Shown: one piece after another, positions 44,778-55,306 of the stretch
Layout: each line of letters opens with the position of its first letter
Position numbering within the stretch: position 1 is the stretch's first letter
Assembly: GCA_002706335.1 (NCBI GenBank)
Contig: PAKZ01000019.1
Location: 19,704 to 83,703, forward strand
Length of the DNA: 64,000 bases
Direction: 5' to 3'
DNA from: Ahrensia sp.
Lineage (GTDB): Bacteria > Pseudomonadota > Alphaproteobacteria > Rhizobiales > Rhizobiaceae
Notes under the pieces: generated by a model
What the model saw: the letters and a program-made list of their open reading frames with translations, nothing else
What the model was told of the DNA's origin: nothing
Database searches by the model: none
Made by a program: the position numbers and the translations under genes

Positions 44778-45023
44778 CTAGACCGTGTAGGGATTGGCGA
44801 ACAGCAGCAGCAGCGCGATGACGAGACAGTAGATCGCCATCGTCTCGATCATCGCGAGCCCGACGAAGAGTGTTCGCGACAGCGTGCCGGCGGCTTCCGG
44901 CTGACGGGCGATTGCGTCCATCGCGGCCGCCACCGCGCGGCCTTCGCCGAGCGCCGGTCCGATCGCTCCAAACGACACGCTCAGCGCCGCGCCCAGAATG
45001 CTGACCATCTTGATCATGTCCAT
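44778..45023 (-). CDS. atpE: N-ATPase c subunit (rotor ring)
   Basis: An 81-residue hairpin of two transmembrane helices. Helix 1 carries GPALGEG with Glu27 at the position held by Gln in Na+-translocating c subunits; the ARQPEA loop follows; helix 2 carries the ion-binding Glu60-Thr61 in MIETMAIY. The two carboxylates in one hairpin are notable for ion choice. The ATG shares a base with the atpB stop (TGATG). Confidence 0.93.
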   Translation of the reverse strand: MDMIKMVSILGAALSVSFGAIGPALGEGRAVAAAMDAIARQPEAAGTLSRTLFVGLAMIETMAIYCLVIALLLLFANPYTV

Positions 45024-45715
45024 CAGTGACTGTCCTTTCGGGGATTTTCGGCGCCCTCGCCGCTGACGGCGGCGCCGATGAAGACGGTCGCGAGGACCGC
45101 GAAGATGTAGGCCTGTACGGCCCCTGTCAGGAGATCGAGCGCCATCAAAGGGATCGGCACCAACAGTCCGGCAAGCGACAATACGATGCCGACGACGAAG
45201 ACGCCGCTCATCACATTGCCGAACAGGCGCACCATCAGCGAGAAGGTCCGCGTGATCTGCTCGACGAGATTGAGCGGGATCATCACCCATGACGGTTCGG
45301 CAAAGGTCTTGAGATAGCCGAGGGGCCCGTTCGATTTGACGCCATGAAAGATCGTCGCCGCAAACACGATCGCCGCCAGCGCCGCATCCGTCTCGAGATG
45401 CGCGGTCGGCGGCTCGACATTCGGAATTGCAGATGCCCAGTTGGCAAACAGGATGAAGATGAACAACGTCCCGATCAGCGTGCGAAACGGCGCCGGATCG
45501 CTCTGCATCGTCGATTCGATCTGCGCGTCGATGGTTCCGACCAGAAGCTCCAGCACGGTTTGCGCCGATCCCGGTTCGACGCTCAGTTTGCGGGTCAGCA
45601 GGAAGCAGCCGACGGCGAGCACGACCATGACCGCCCATGTCGTCAGCACGACATGGGTGATCGGGACGGGTCCGATCGAAAAAGCGGTTTGCAGGATGAG
45701 CGGGGAGTCGTTCAC
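45023..45715 (-). CDS. atpB: N-ATPase a subunit
   Basis: A 230-residue membrane subunit with about six transmembrane helices. The essential stator arginine is in TRTFSLMVRLFGNVMSG, and PLMALDLLTGAVQAYIFAVL is the last-helix signature. It forms the ion half-channels against the c-ring. The start is a GTG overlapping the atpR stop (GTGA). Confidence 0.93.
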   Translation of the reverse strand: MNDSPLILQTAFSIGPVPITHVVLTTWAVMVVLAVGCFLLTRKLSVEPGSAQTVLELLVGTIDAQIESTMQSDPAPFRTLIGTLFIFILFANWASAIPNVEPPTAHLETDAALAAIVFAATIFHGVKSNGPLGYLKTFAEPSWVMIPLNLVEQITRTFSLMVRLFGNVMSGVFVVGIVLSLAGLLVPIPLMALDLLTGAVQAYIFAVLATVFIGAAVSGEGAENPRKDSH

Positions 45716-46020
45716 GTCTCCGCCTCCGCCTTGGACTGCGCCAGCACCCGCCGCCGCGCCAAAAAAACGCCTGCCGCGCCCGCGAGCAGCGCCTGCGCGC
45801 CGAACAACGCCATCGTGAACAGGATTGCGCCCAGCAGAGCCAGCCGTCCGAGCTGCAGCGCAATTGCGCTCAGGTCGCCATTGGCGAGCCGCCGCGCGAC
45901 GCTCTTCAGGGAACGAAAATGCAGCGCCCCTGCCGCGAAGCCGACGGCCAGCCCGATAACGATCGACGCGAACCAGGCCGGGCTCAGCCATTCCAGGTGA
46001 TGCGGTGAAAACAGCGTCAT
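45712..46020 (-). CDS. atpR: N-ATPase accessory subunit AtpR
   Basis: A 102-residue membrane protein with three hydrophobic segments (about 15-35, 55-75, 76-90) and the basic loop HFRSLKSVARRLANG. Small proteins like this are found only in N-ATPase operons, between atpQ and atpB. Function unproven; a role in Fo assembly or ion access is suggested by position. Overlaps both neighbours by 4 bp. Confidence 0.85.
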   Translation of the reverse strand: MTLFSPHHLEWLSPAWFASIVIGLAVGFAAGALHFRSLKSVARRLANGDLSAIALQLGRLALLGAILFTMALFGAQALLAGAAGVFLARRRVLAQSKAEAET

Positions 46021-46297
46021 TGTTCATGCATCCAGCGAAAGGCGAGCCACAGCCCCAGCGCCGCGCCGGCAAAGGTCAGGGCGGCTCCCAGCGTGATGCC
46101 CGTGCCGAGCAGCCGGTCGAGCCAACTGCCGACAAAAATGCCGACCAGCACCGGTATCACGATCATCCAGCCCAGAATGCCGATTTGCCCGAAACGGCGC
46201 GCCAGCGACGGCTCTGGGTCTTGCGCCAGCAACTCCTCGCGCTCGGCCTCCTTGCGCGCCGCCCGTCCCAGATGATTGCCCTCGCGCGGTGCGTCGC

Positions 46298-46301
<4 letters not shown>
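46017..46301 (-). CDS. atpQ: N-ATPase accessory subunit AtpQ (AtpI/AtpZ-like)
   Basis: A 94-residue protein with a charged N-terminal 35 residues and two transmembrane helices (about 42-60 and 66-88), ending WMHEQ. It resembles AtpI/AtpZ proteins, which help assemble the c-ring. Coupled by ATGA overlaps to atpC and atpR. Confidence 0.85.
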
Positions 46302-48222
<1,921 letters not shown>

Positions 48223-48269
48223 TCACGATCATGATCGCATGCTAATGCGCTTTGAATCGGGTCGCCACC

Positions 48270-48283
48270 TTGACGTTTGTCAA
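48270..48283. promoter_or_regulatory. FNR/FixK-type box upstream of the N-ATPase operon
   Basis: TTGAC-GTTT-GTCAA is a perfect 5+4+5 palindrome of the Crp/Fnr-family type. It lies between the DUF2892 terminator (48328-48349) and the atpD start, so the N-ATPase operon is the only likely target. A start of transcription near 48235 would put the box at the activating -41.5 position, but the -10 there (CATTAG) is weak. Confidence 0.55.
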
Positions 48284-48327
48284 TCGGGAAGACAGCTCCA
48301 GCCGGAGCGGAAGGTGAAAACGAATTC

Positions 48328-48349
48328 GGGCGCGGTCGGCACCGCGCCC
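48328..48349 (-). terminator. Terminator after the DUF2892 gene
   Basis: GGGCGCGGT and ACCGCGCCC form a perfect 9-bp stem around CGGC, 10 bp past the DUF2892 stop on the minus strand, followed seven bases later by a short T-run (CGTTTTC). Confidence 0.7.
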
Positions 48350-48358
48350 GGTCGAAGC

Positions 48359-48559
48359 TTAGAACGCGGTCCCCGGCTTGACGCCAACCGCCTTGAAAAT
48401 CATCGCGGCCGGGCAAAAGCCCGTGAAGGCCGACTGGATCTGGTTGAAGCCGATGAACACGGTGAACCAGAGGAAATAGGGCGACACATACCATGTCAGA
48501 ACGACGGAAAGCAGCGTCATCAGACCTGCGAAAGCCAGCACCATACGGTCGAGGGACAT
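48359..48559 (-). CDS. DUF2892 (YgaP-like) membrane protein
   Basis: A 66-residue protein with two transmembrane helices flanking a short loop: FAGLMTLLSVVLTWYVSP and FLWFTVFIGFNQIQSAFTGF, then CPAAMIFKAVG. The single-Cys FCPA motif and layout are DUF2892, a domain often encoded beside sulfide oxidation genes. Here it follows sqr on the same strand, separated by a 115-bp AT-rich gap with dyads. Function unknown. Confidence 0.85.
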   Translation of the reverse strand: MSLDRMVLAFAGLMTLLSVVLTWYVSPYFLWFTVFIGFNQIQSAFTGFCPAAMIFKAVGVKPGTAF

Positions 48560-48585
48560 GCGAACTTGGACTCCTTTGATGTCAC

Positions 48586-48666
48586 GCCCGCCGACAGGTC
48601 GGCGGGCTCCTCGATTAGATATGTAAATTATGGTATATTTGTCAAGATTTATATTCGAGAAATCTT
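48586..48666. promoter_or_regulatory. Two inverted repeats in the sqr-DUF2892 gap
   Basis: GCCCGCCGAC/GTCGGCGGGC (48586-48607) is a 10-bp perfect dyad with a 2-bp centre just upstream of the DUF2892 leader. AAGATTT/AAATCTT (48644-48666) is a 7-bp dyad with a 9-bp centre in a strongly AT-rich stretch that begins nine bases past the sqr stop. Neither has a proper T-run, so operator roles are as likely as termination; an ArsR/BigR-type sulfide sensor would be the natural candidate. Confidence 0.35.
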
Positions 48667-48674
48667 ATATAAGA

Positions 48675-49970
48675 TCAGGCGTCCTCGATCTCGAACTTGA
48701 CTTCCTTGAGCTTCTGGATGCCCAGCGCCTGCATGGCGAGACGCTCATAGGCGGGCTCCGACTTGCCCGAGCGGATCTTGTGCAGGAAGTATTTCTCGAA
48801 CCCGACCTTGGCCAGATGCACCCACTTGCCCGATGACGACCAGTTAACGTTGCGCGGCGGAAGCTGCGGCTGGGCAACGAAAGCGATGCCGGAATCGCCG
48901 AAATCGGCGAGACAGACCGCATTCCATGTGCCCTGGGCATCCGGCTTTTCGCCGCGCACCAGCTTGCCGATATTGTGCGCGGTGGCCGTGACCATGGATT
49001 CGATCATGAAGCCGGTTTTCGGTACGCCGACCGGCACCGGCGTCGGCCCCATCGGCGGAATGGCGACACACACGCCGACCGAGAAGATTTCCGGGTACTT
49101 CGGATTCTGCTGATGCTTGTCGGCGAGGATGAAGCCGCGCGGATTGGTCAGCCCCTCGACATCGCGCACTGCCGCGACGCCGCGGAAAGCCGGCAGCATC
49201 ATGGAGAATTTGAAGGGAAGCTCATGCGCCTTCTTCACCGAGCCGTCCTCGGCGATCTCCGAGACATGCATCGTGCCGTCTGCAACCTTGTCGACCTTGG
49301 CATTGGTGACCCATTTGATGTGATGGTTGCGCATCTCGCTCTCGAGAAGGCCCTTGGTGTCGCCCACCCCGTCCAGACCGAGATGGCCGATATAGGGCTC
49401 CGACGTCACGAAGGTCATCGGCACCTGGTCGCGAATCTTCGCGTCGCGCAGCGCCTTGTCGAGAATGAAGGCGAACTCGTAGGCCGGGCCGAAACAGGAC
49501 GCGCCCTGCACGGCGCCGACGATCACCGGGCCGGGATTGGCGACGAGCTTGTCGAACGCCGCCTTCGCCATCACCGCGTGATCGACATGACAGACCGACT
49601 GCGTATGCGCTTCCGGCCCTAGCCCCTCGATCTCGTCGAAGGCGAGCTCCGGGCCGGTTGCGATGACAAGATAATCGTATTCGACCGATGTCCCGTCATT
49701 CAGTTCGATGCGCTTGTCGGCGGCGTGCAGTTTCTTTGCGCCTTGCGGGTAAAGATCGATGTTCCGTTTCTTCATGACCGCGGTCAGATCGACCTCGATA
49801 GCGTCTTTCTCACGCCAGCCGACCGCCACCCACGGATTAGACGGCACGAAGGAATAGGTGCTTCCGTTGTTGATGACGGAAACCTTGTGTTCCTTCGACA
49901 ACTCCTCACGAACCTCGTAAGCCATGATGGTGCCGCCAAGGCCGGCACCCAGTACGACGACATGCGCCAT
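48675..49970 (-). CDS. sqr: Sulfide:quinone oxidoreductase
   Basis: A 431-residue flavoprotein starting MAHVVVLGAGLGGTIMAYEV, with the FAD-binding GAGLGG at residues 8-13. Cysteines at 127, 159 and 353 correspond closely to the three redox-active cysteines of known Sqr enzymes (near 128, 160 and 356). It oxidises sulfide at the membrane and reduces quinone. The C-terminal amphipathic region anchors it to the membrane. A close alternative is a type-II NADH dehydrogenase, but the cysteine pattern argues for Sqr. The start at 49970 follows GGAGGAAA. Confidence 0.85.
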   Translation of the reverse strand: MAHVVVLGAGLGGTIMAYEVREELSKEHKVSVINNGSTYSFVPSNPWVAVGWREKDAIEVDLTAVMKKRNIDLYPQGAKKLHAADKRIELNDGTSVEYDYLVIATGPELAFDEIEGLGPEAHTQSVCHVDHAVMAKAAFDKLVANPGPVIVGAVQGASCFGPAYEFAFILDKALRDAKIRDQVPMTFVTSEPYIGHLGLDGVGDTKGLLESEMRNHHIKWVTNAKVDKVADGTMHVSEIAEDGSVKKAHELPFKFSMMLPAFRGVAAVRDVEGLTNPRGFILADKHQQNPKYPEIFSVGVCVAIPPMGPTPVPVGVPKTGFMIESMVTATAHNIGKLVRGEKPDAQGTWNAVCLADFGDSGIAFVAQPQLPPRNVNWSSSGKWVHLAKVGFEKYFLHKIRSGKSEPAYERLAMQALGIQKLKEVKFEIEDA

Positions 49971-50040
49971 GATGATTTTCCTCCACATGAACGATGGGTT
50001 ATCTTATGCGAAAAATGGCATATGTCCTGCACGCGCCGCA

Positions 50041-50054
50041 TTGATCAGTGTCAA
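50041..50054. promoter_or_regulatory. FNR/FixK-type box upstream of sqr
   Basis: TTGAT-CAGT-GTCAA matches the Fnr consensus TTGAT-N4-ATCAA in nine of ten positions and lies 71 bp upstream of the sqr start. A -10-like TAAGAT at 50006-50001 on the minus strand would place the box near -53, not the ideal -41.5. The BMP gene starts 166 bp away on the other side and is a less likely target. Confidence 0.45.
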
Positions 50055-50219
50055 CTGCGTGAGACGGCCATGACTTTGTCTTCGTTCCGTCCCTCAGGGT
50101 ATTGGTTTTCCCGGCAAATCCGGCATAGTGTCGGCTGCGTGCAACGTCGTTAACGTTGGGTATTGCATTTCACGTCCGGGTTCCTTTGAATTCCGGTCTT
50201 TATTCCCAGGGAGTATCTC

Positions 50220-51248
50220 ATGATTCACAAAAGCAGACTTCTGGGCGGCGTCGCCGTGGCGACGGCCCTGCTGTTCGGGTCGATCTCGTCGGCGGCGGCT
50301 TTTACCGCCTGCCAGGTGACCGACACCGGCGGCATCGATGACGCGGGCTTCAACCAGACGGCCTGGAAGGGCGTCCAGGACGCGATGGAAGCAAAGGGCA
50401 TCGAAGGTCGCTTCCTCGAAAGCCAGGCCGAAACCGACTACGAGGCCAACCTGAACTCGCTTCTCGGTGGCGGCTGCGACGTGATCATCACCGTCGGCTT
50501 CCTCATGGGCGACGCAACGAAGGCTGCGGCTGAAGCCAATCCGGACCAGAAATTCTCCATCGTCGACTTCGCCTACGATCCGACAATCCCGAATGTCGTC
50601 GGCCAGGTCTTCGCAACCGCCCAGGCAGCCTTTCTTGCCGGCTATCTCGCGGCGGGCATGACCGAAACTGGCGTCCTGGGCACGTTCGGCGGCATCAACA
50701 TTCCGCCGGTGACCGTCTTCATGGACGGCTTTGCCCGCGGCGCCGCCTACTACAACGAGAAGAACGGCACGGACGTGAAGGTTCTGGGCTGGGATCCGGA
50801 AGCCAAGGACGGACTGTTCACCAACAACTTTGAGAGCCTGGACGACGGTCGCACCTTCGCCCAGAACCTCTATGACGAAGGTGCGGATATCGTCATGCCG
50901 GTCGCCGGCCCCGTCGGCCTGGGCTCCGCCGCTCTCGCCGATGAGCTCGGTACCGACAAGCTGAAGATCGTCGGCGTCGATGCCGACCAGTACATGACTG
51001 ACACCGAGAAGCAGGACGTCTACCTTACGTCGGTTCTCAAGCGCATGGACGCCACTGTCCAGGCGGTCATTGAATCCGCAATGGACGGAACCTTCGAGGG
51101 CGGCCTCACGGTCGGCACGCTCGAAAATGACGGCGTCGGACTCGCTCCGTTCCACGCCTTCGAAGACGCGGTTCCGGCCGAACTGAAAGCCGAGATCGAA
51201 GAGATCAAGGCCGGCATCATCGACGGTTCGATTAAAATCGGCGGTTAA
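50220..51248 (+). CDS. BMP family ABC transporter substrate-binding protein
   Basis: A 342-residue exported protein. Residues 1-27 are a signal peptide (LLGGVAVATALLFGSISSAAA). The mature protein has the BMP/PnrA signatures TDTGGIDDAGFNQTAWKGV and the ligand loop VGQVFATAQAAFLAGYLAAG. Family members bind purine nucleosides. There is no lipobox Cys, so it is a soluble periplasmic protein. First gene of a four-gene importer, separated from the ATPase gene by a terminator-like hairpin. Confidence 0.92.
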   Translation: MIHKSRLLGGVAVATALLFGSISSAAAFTACQVTDTGGIDDAGFNQTAWKGVQDAMEAKGIEGRFLESQAETDYEANLNSLLGGGCDVIITVGFLMGDATKAAAEANPDQKFSIVDFAYDPTIPNVVGQVFATAQAAFLAGYLAAGMTETGVLGTFGGINIPPVTVFMDGFARGAAYYNEKNGTDVKVLGWDPEAKDGLFTNNFESLDDGRTFAQNLYDEGADIVMPVAGPVGLGSAALADELGTDKLKIVGVDADQYMTDTEKQDVYLTSVLKRMDATVQAVIESAMDGTFEGGLTVGTLENDGVGLAPFHAFEDAVPAELKAEIEEIKAGIIDGSIKIGG

Positions 51249-51263
51249 TCCCGCACGACATCC

Positions 51264-51299
51264 CCCGCCGCCGCACATCCGGCGGCGGCGGGACTTTTT
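51264..51299 (+). terminator. Intrinsic terminator/attenuator inside the BMP operon
   Basis: CCCGCCGCCGC (51264-51274) and GCGGCGGCGGG (51282-51292) form a perfect 11-bp stem with a 7-nt loop, followed by ACTTTTTC. It lies between the binding-protein gene and the ATPase gene and would lower expression of the membrane components relative to the binding protein, as is common in ABC importers. Confidence 0.8.
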
Positions 51300-51324
51300 C
51301 TGCACCAGTGGGGAGTGCGACGCT

Positions 51325-52836
51325 GTGGATGTGGAACTGCGCGGCATAACGAAGCGCTTCGGGCCAGTTACGGCCAACGATAACGTCAACCTGACAATCC
51401 GCGCTGGCGAAGTACTGGGCTTGCTCGGCGAAAACGGCGCCGGCAAATCCACCATGATGAACATCCTCTCGGGACTTTATTCGCCCGACGAGGGCGAAAT
51501 CCTCATCGACGGCAAGAGAGTCGACTTCGAGGGACCCGGCGACGGCATCGCGGCCGGCATCGGCATGGTCCACCAGCATTTCATGCTGGTCCCGGTTTTC
51601 ACAGTCGCCGAAAATGTCATCCTGGGCGTCGAACCCACCGGAATGTTCGACTATCTCGACCTCGCGACCGCCCGCAAGCAGGTTCGCGACATCAATGAGA
51701 AATACGGCCTCCAGGTCAATCCGGACGCCTTGATCGAGGATCTGCCGGTCGGTATCCAGCAGCGCGTCGAGATCTTGAAAGTGCTGTTCCGTTCTGCAGA
51801 GGTTCTGATCCTCGACGAGCCCACCGCCGTCCTGACGCCCCAGGAGGTCGAGGACTTTTTCGGTATCGTCAAATCGCTGCGCGACGCCGGCAAGGCGATC
51901 GTCTTCATCACACATAAACTGCACGAAATTCTCGAGATCTCCGATCGCATCAATGTGCTGCGCGGCGGCAGGATCACCGGCGAGGGCGATCCGAAATCCA
52001 TGACCGAGAACCAGTTGGCTGAAATGATGGTCGGCCGACCGGTCTCCTTCGACGTCGACAAGGGCCCATTCAAACCGGGTGAAACGCTTCTCGACGTGAA
52101 AAACCTGATGGTGCTGAACGAGAACGACGAAACCGCCGTCGAGAATGTCAGCTTCCACGTCAGGTCCGGCGAGGTGGTCGGCATTGCCGGCGTTCAGGGC
52201 AACGGCCAGTCGGAATTGATCGAGGCCCTCACCGGACTGGCGCATGCTGCCGGCGGCAAGATCGATTTTCTCGGTCGCGACATCACCAATGTCAGCGTGC
52301 GTGAAAGACATCGCATGGGCATGGCGCATGTCCCGGAGGACCGGCATAAATCCGGAATGATCTCCAATTTCACGATCTACGAGAACATGGTCCTCAACAC
52401 CTATTACGAAGACCGGTTCTCTTCCGGCCCCGCCATCAAATGGCCCGATGTGCTGAAGACCGCCGCGCAATATGCGGTCGATTTCGACGTGCGTACACCT
52501 TCCGTCTATCTCAAGGCCGGCAACCTTTCCGGCGGCAACCAGCAGAAGATGGTGGTCGCCCGCGAACTGGAACGCGAGACCAAGCTCGTCATCGCATCGC
52601 AGCCGACACGCGGGCTCGATGTCGGCTCTATCGAATATATCCACAGCCGCCTCATGGGCGCCCGGGACGAGGGCGACGGCGTCATCATCGTTTCCTCGGA
52701 ACTCGACGAGATCATGGCGCTCTCGGACCGCGTCCTCGTCATGTATGACGGAAAAATCGTCGCCGAATTCGACGCGACGGCCGGCCCATTGGATAAGAAC
52801 GCCATCGGTCTCGCGATGGCCGGAGTGACCGCATGA
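51325..52836 (+). CDS. Sugar/nucleoside-type ABC transporter ATPase (tandem domains)
   Basis: A 503-residue protein with two ABC domains. The first has Walker A GENGAGKST, signature region LPVGIQQRVEILK and Walker B VLILDEPTAVL. The second has an imperfect Walker A (GVQGNGQSE) and signature LSGGNQQKMVVARE. Such degenerate second sites are normal in this family. The GTG at 51325 follows GGGGAG. It overlaps the first permease gene by 4 bp. Confidence 0.93.
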   Translation: MDVELRGITKRFGPVTANDNVNLTIRAGEVLGLLGENGAGKSTMMNILSGLYSPDEGEILIDGKRVDFEGPGDGIAAGIGMVHQHFMLVPVFTVAENVILGVEPTGMFDYLDLATARKQVRDINEKYGLQVNPDALIEDLPVGIQQRVEILKVLFRSAEVLILDEPTAVLTPQEVEDFFGIVKSLRDAGKAIVFITHKLHEILEISDRINVLRGGRITGEGDPKSMTENQLAEMMVGRPVSFDVDKGPFKPGETLLDVKNLMVLNENDETAVENVSFHVRSGEVVGIAGVQGNGQSELIEALTGLAHAAGGKIDFLGRDITNVSVRERHRMGMAHVPEDRHKSGMISNFTIYENMVLNTYYEDRFSSGPAIKWPDVLKTAAQYAVDFDVRTPSVYLKAGNLSGGNQQKMVVARELERETKLVIASQPTRGLDVGSIEYIHSRLMGARDEGDGVIIVSSELDEIMALSDRVLVMYDGKIVAEFDATAGPLDKNAIGLAMAGVTA

Positions 52837-53963
52837 CCGATACGACCTCGCAATCCAATCTGGCCGACAAGCTTCTCCAGCGCGCCGCTCCCGGCCGCGC
52901 CGAGTTCGAGGATCTGGTCGTCGTTCCGATCTTCGCTGTCATCGTGGCGCTGATCGTCGGGGCTCTGATCATGCTGGCGACGGCGGTCGATATTGAAACG
53001 ATCGGTCGCTCCTACCTTGCGCTTCTGCAAGGATCGGTCGGATCCATGAACGCGATTTCCGAGACGCTGACCTCGGCGATCCCCCTCGTCCTGGCCGGAT
53101 TGGGGCTCGCACTCGGTTTCCGCGCCGGCCTGTTCAATATCGGCGCCGAGGGCCAGATTGTCGTCGGCGGCATCGCCGCCGTGATTGTCGGGTTCTCCTT
53201 TCCGAACATGCCCTGGATTATCCACATGCCGCTCGCGCTTCTGGCCGGGGCTGTGGCGGGCGGCCTCTACGCCTCGATCGCCGGTTATCTGCGCGCGGCG
53301 ACCGGAGCGCATGAAGTGATCACGACGATCATGCTCAATCTGAGCTCCTACCTGCTGCTCTCCTACATGCTCGGCCTTGAATGGATGCAGCGTCCCGGCC
53401 GCTCCGACCCGGTCTCCAAATCGGTCCTGCCGAGCGCGGAACTGCCGCGTTTGCTTACCGATATCGACCCCAATTTGCGTCTCCACGCCGGTATTTTCGT
53501 GATGATCGCCGCAGTGATCCTCGTCCACTGGCTCCTGTTCAAGACCAGAACCGGCTTTGAGTACCGCGCCTCCGGCGAAAACCCCGACGCCGCGCGCTAT
53601 GCCGGCATGCACGCCTCGGCTATTATCGTTTTCGCGATGGCAACCGCCGGCGCGCTCGCCGGGCTTGCCGGCGCAAATCAGGTTCTCGGCGTTCTCGAAC
53701 GGGCGACGCCGGGCTTTTCCTCCGGCATCGGCTTCGACGCCATTTCCGTGGCTTTGCTCGGTCGTTCGCACCCGGTCGGCGTGCTCTTTGCCGGCCTCCT
53801 CTTCGGTGCACTGGAGGCCGGCGGTCGCCAGATGCAGGTCGATGCGGGCGTCTCCATCGACCTGATCAGCATCATCCAGGCTCTCATCATCGTCTTCATC
53901 GCCGCGCCGCTTCTTGTCCGCGCGATCTTCCCCTGGGGCTTCAAGAAGCCCGCGGGACGCTAG
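52833..53963 (+). CDS. ABC transporter permease, nucleoside type (1)
   Basis: A 376-residue inner-membrane permease with 8-10 hydrophobic segments. GLGLALGFRAGLFNIGAEGQ and LRAATGAHEVITTIMLN are family signatures. It pairs with the following permease to form the channel of the BMP importer. Overlaps the ATPase gene by 4 bp. Confidence 0.92.
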   Translation: MTDTTSQSNLADKLLQRAAPGRAEFEDLVVVPIFAVIVALIVGALIMLATAVDIETIGRSYLALLQGSVGSMNAISETLTSAIPLVLAGLGLALGFRAGLFNIGAEGQIVVGGIAAVIVGFSFPNMPWIIHMPLALLAGAVAGGLYASIAGYLRAATGAHEVITTIMLNLSSYLLLSYMLGLEWMQRPGRSDPVSKSVLPSAELPRLLTDIDPNLRLHAGIFVMIAAVILVHWLLFKTRTGFEYRASGENPDAARYAGMHASAIIVFAMATAGALAGLAGANQVLGVLERATPGFSSGIGFDAISVALLGRSHPVGVLFAGLLFGALEAGGRQMQVDAGVSIDLISIIQALIIVFIAAPLLVRAIFPWGFKKPAGR

Positions 53964-53975
53964 GAGGTACCGGCC

Positions 53976-55247
53976 ATGACCGCAGCATCGACTACCGACC
54001 TTGCGCCCGACGCCAAGATCGACACACACAAGGCACGCCAGGCACGCATCTACGGCATCGTGCTGATCGGGCTTGCCGTCCTCGTGGCGGCCGTGTTCGG
54101 CTATGGGTCCGAAGGCAATGCGACGTTCGGCTTGTCGCGGCCTCGCGATCCATGGGTGATCCCGAACCTCGTCGTCCCGGCCGCCTCGTTCAATTACATC
54201 GCCGCGGCCGTTCTCGCCTTTCTCGGCGTACGCCAGTTCATGCGCGGCGGCTCCCGCTGGTCGACTGTCTCGATCGCCGTCGGCTTTGCGCTCGCCACCG
54301 CTGCCTTTCTCGTCTGGGCGACGGCAGGCAAGTCCTTCTCGCTGACCGGCATGCTCTCGGCGACCGTGGTCGCTGCCGTGCCGATCGCGCTCGGCGGCCT
54401 TGCCGGTGTGCTCTCGGAGCGTGTTGCCGTGGTCAATATCGCCATCGAAGGCATGCTACTCGCCGGCGCGTTTACCGGCGCGCTGATGGGGTCTCTGCTT
54501 GGTGGCTGGGCCGGGGTGCTTTTTGCGGTTCTCGTCGGTGGCTTGTTCGGCTTCATCCTAGCCGCGCTCGTCGTCACCTACCGCATGGACCAGATCATCG
54601 CCGGCGTCGTGATCACCCTCTTCGTGACCGGTGTCACCTCATATGTCTCCAGCCAGGTTTTCTCCGAATACCGCTTCCTCAATAACGCGCCGGTCTTCCG
54701 CGCCTGGAAGATCCCCTTCCTTGGCGATATCCCGGTGATCGGGCCCGTGCTGTTCAACCAGAACCTGTTCGTGTACGGCGCGTTGATCCTGGTCAGCGTC
54801 GCGACTTACTATCTGTTCCACACGCGTTACGGGTTGCGTGCCCGGTCCGTCGGCGAGCACCCGCGCGCCGCCGATACGCTCGGCATTAACGTCTACCGCA
54901 CCCGTTACATCAACGTGACGCTGGCCGGCATGGTCGCCGGTTTCGGCGGCGCCTGGTTCACGCTGGGCTCGGTCGGACGCTTCGACGAGAATATGACGGG
55001 CGGCCTCGGCTATATCGGCCTCGCAGCCATGATCTTTGGCCGCTGGCACCCGTTCGGCGCCCTGATGGCCGCGCTTATCTTCGGCTTCGCGGATTCCCTG
55101 CAGCAGAAACTGGCGATCGTGCGAACCCCGATCCCGTCGGAATTCCTGGCCATGGCGCCCTATCTCGCGACGATCGTGGTCGTCGCCGGCTTCGTCGGCC
55201 GGTCGCGCCCGCCGGCCGCCGACGGCAAACCATACGTCAAGGAATAA
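53976..55247 (+). CDS. ABC transporter permease, nucleoside type (2)
   Basis: A 423-residue permease with about ten hydrophobic segments. LSERVAVVNIAIEGMLLAGA and TYRMDQIIAGVVITLFVTG (coupling region) are typical of the BMP/NupQ-like permeases. An N-terminal extension of ~100 residues adds extra transmembrane helices compared with permease 1. Last gene, followed by a strong terminator. Confidence 0.92.
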   Translation: MTAASTTDLAPDAKIDTHKARQARIYGIVLIGLAVLVAAVFGYGSEGNATFGLSRPRDPWVIPNLVVPAASFNYIAAAVLAFLGVRQFMRGGSRWSTVSIAVGFALATAAFLVWATAGKSFSLTGMLSATVVAAVPIALGGLAGVLSERVAVVNIAIEGMLLAGAFTGALMGSLLGGWAGVLFAVLVGGLFGFILAALVVTYRMDQIIAGVVITLFVTGVTSYVSSQVFSEYRFLNNAPVFRAWKIPFLGDIPVIGPVLFNQNLFVYGALILVSVATYYLFHTRYGLRARSVGEHPRAADTLGINVYRTRYINVTLAGMVAGFGGAWFTLGSVGRFDENMTGGLGYIGLAAMIFGRWHPFGALMAALIFGFADSLQQKLAIVRTPIPSEFLAMAPYLATIVVVAGFVGRSRPPAADGKPYVKE

Positions 55248-55250
55248 ACG

Positions 55251-55280
55251 AAAAAGGCCGGGCAAACGCCCGGCCTTTTT
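55251..55280. terminator. Bidirectional terminator between the BMP operon and ligC
   Basis: AAAAAGGCCGGGC and GCCCGGCCTTTTT form a perfect stem with an AAAC loop, with A-run and T-run on the two sides, so it can end both the importer operon and the convergent ligC. Confidence 0.92.
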
Positions 55281-55306
55281 GCTTCAGGCGCTGCCGCCTT
55301 TTCAGA

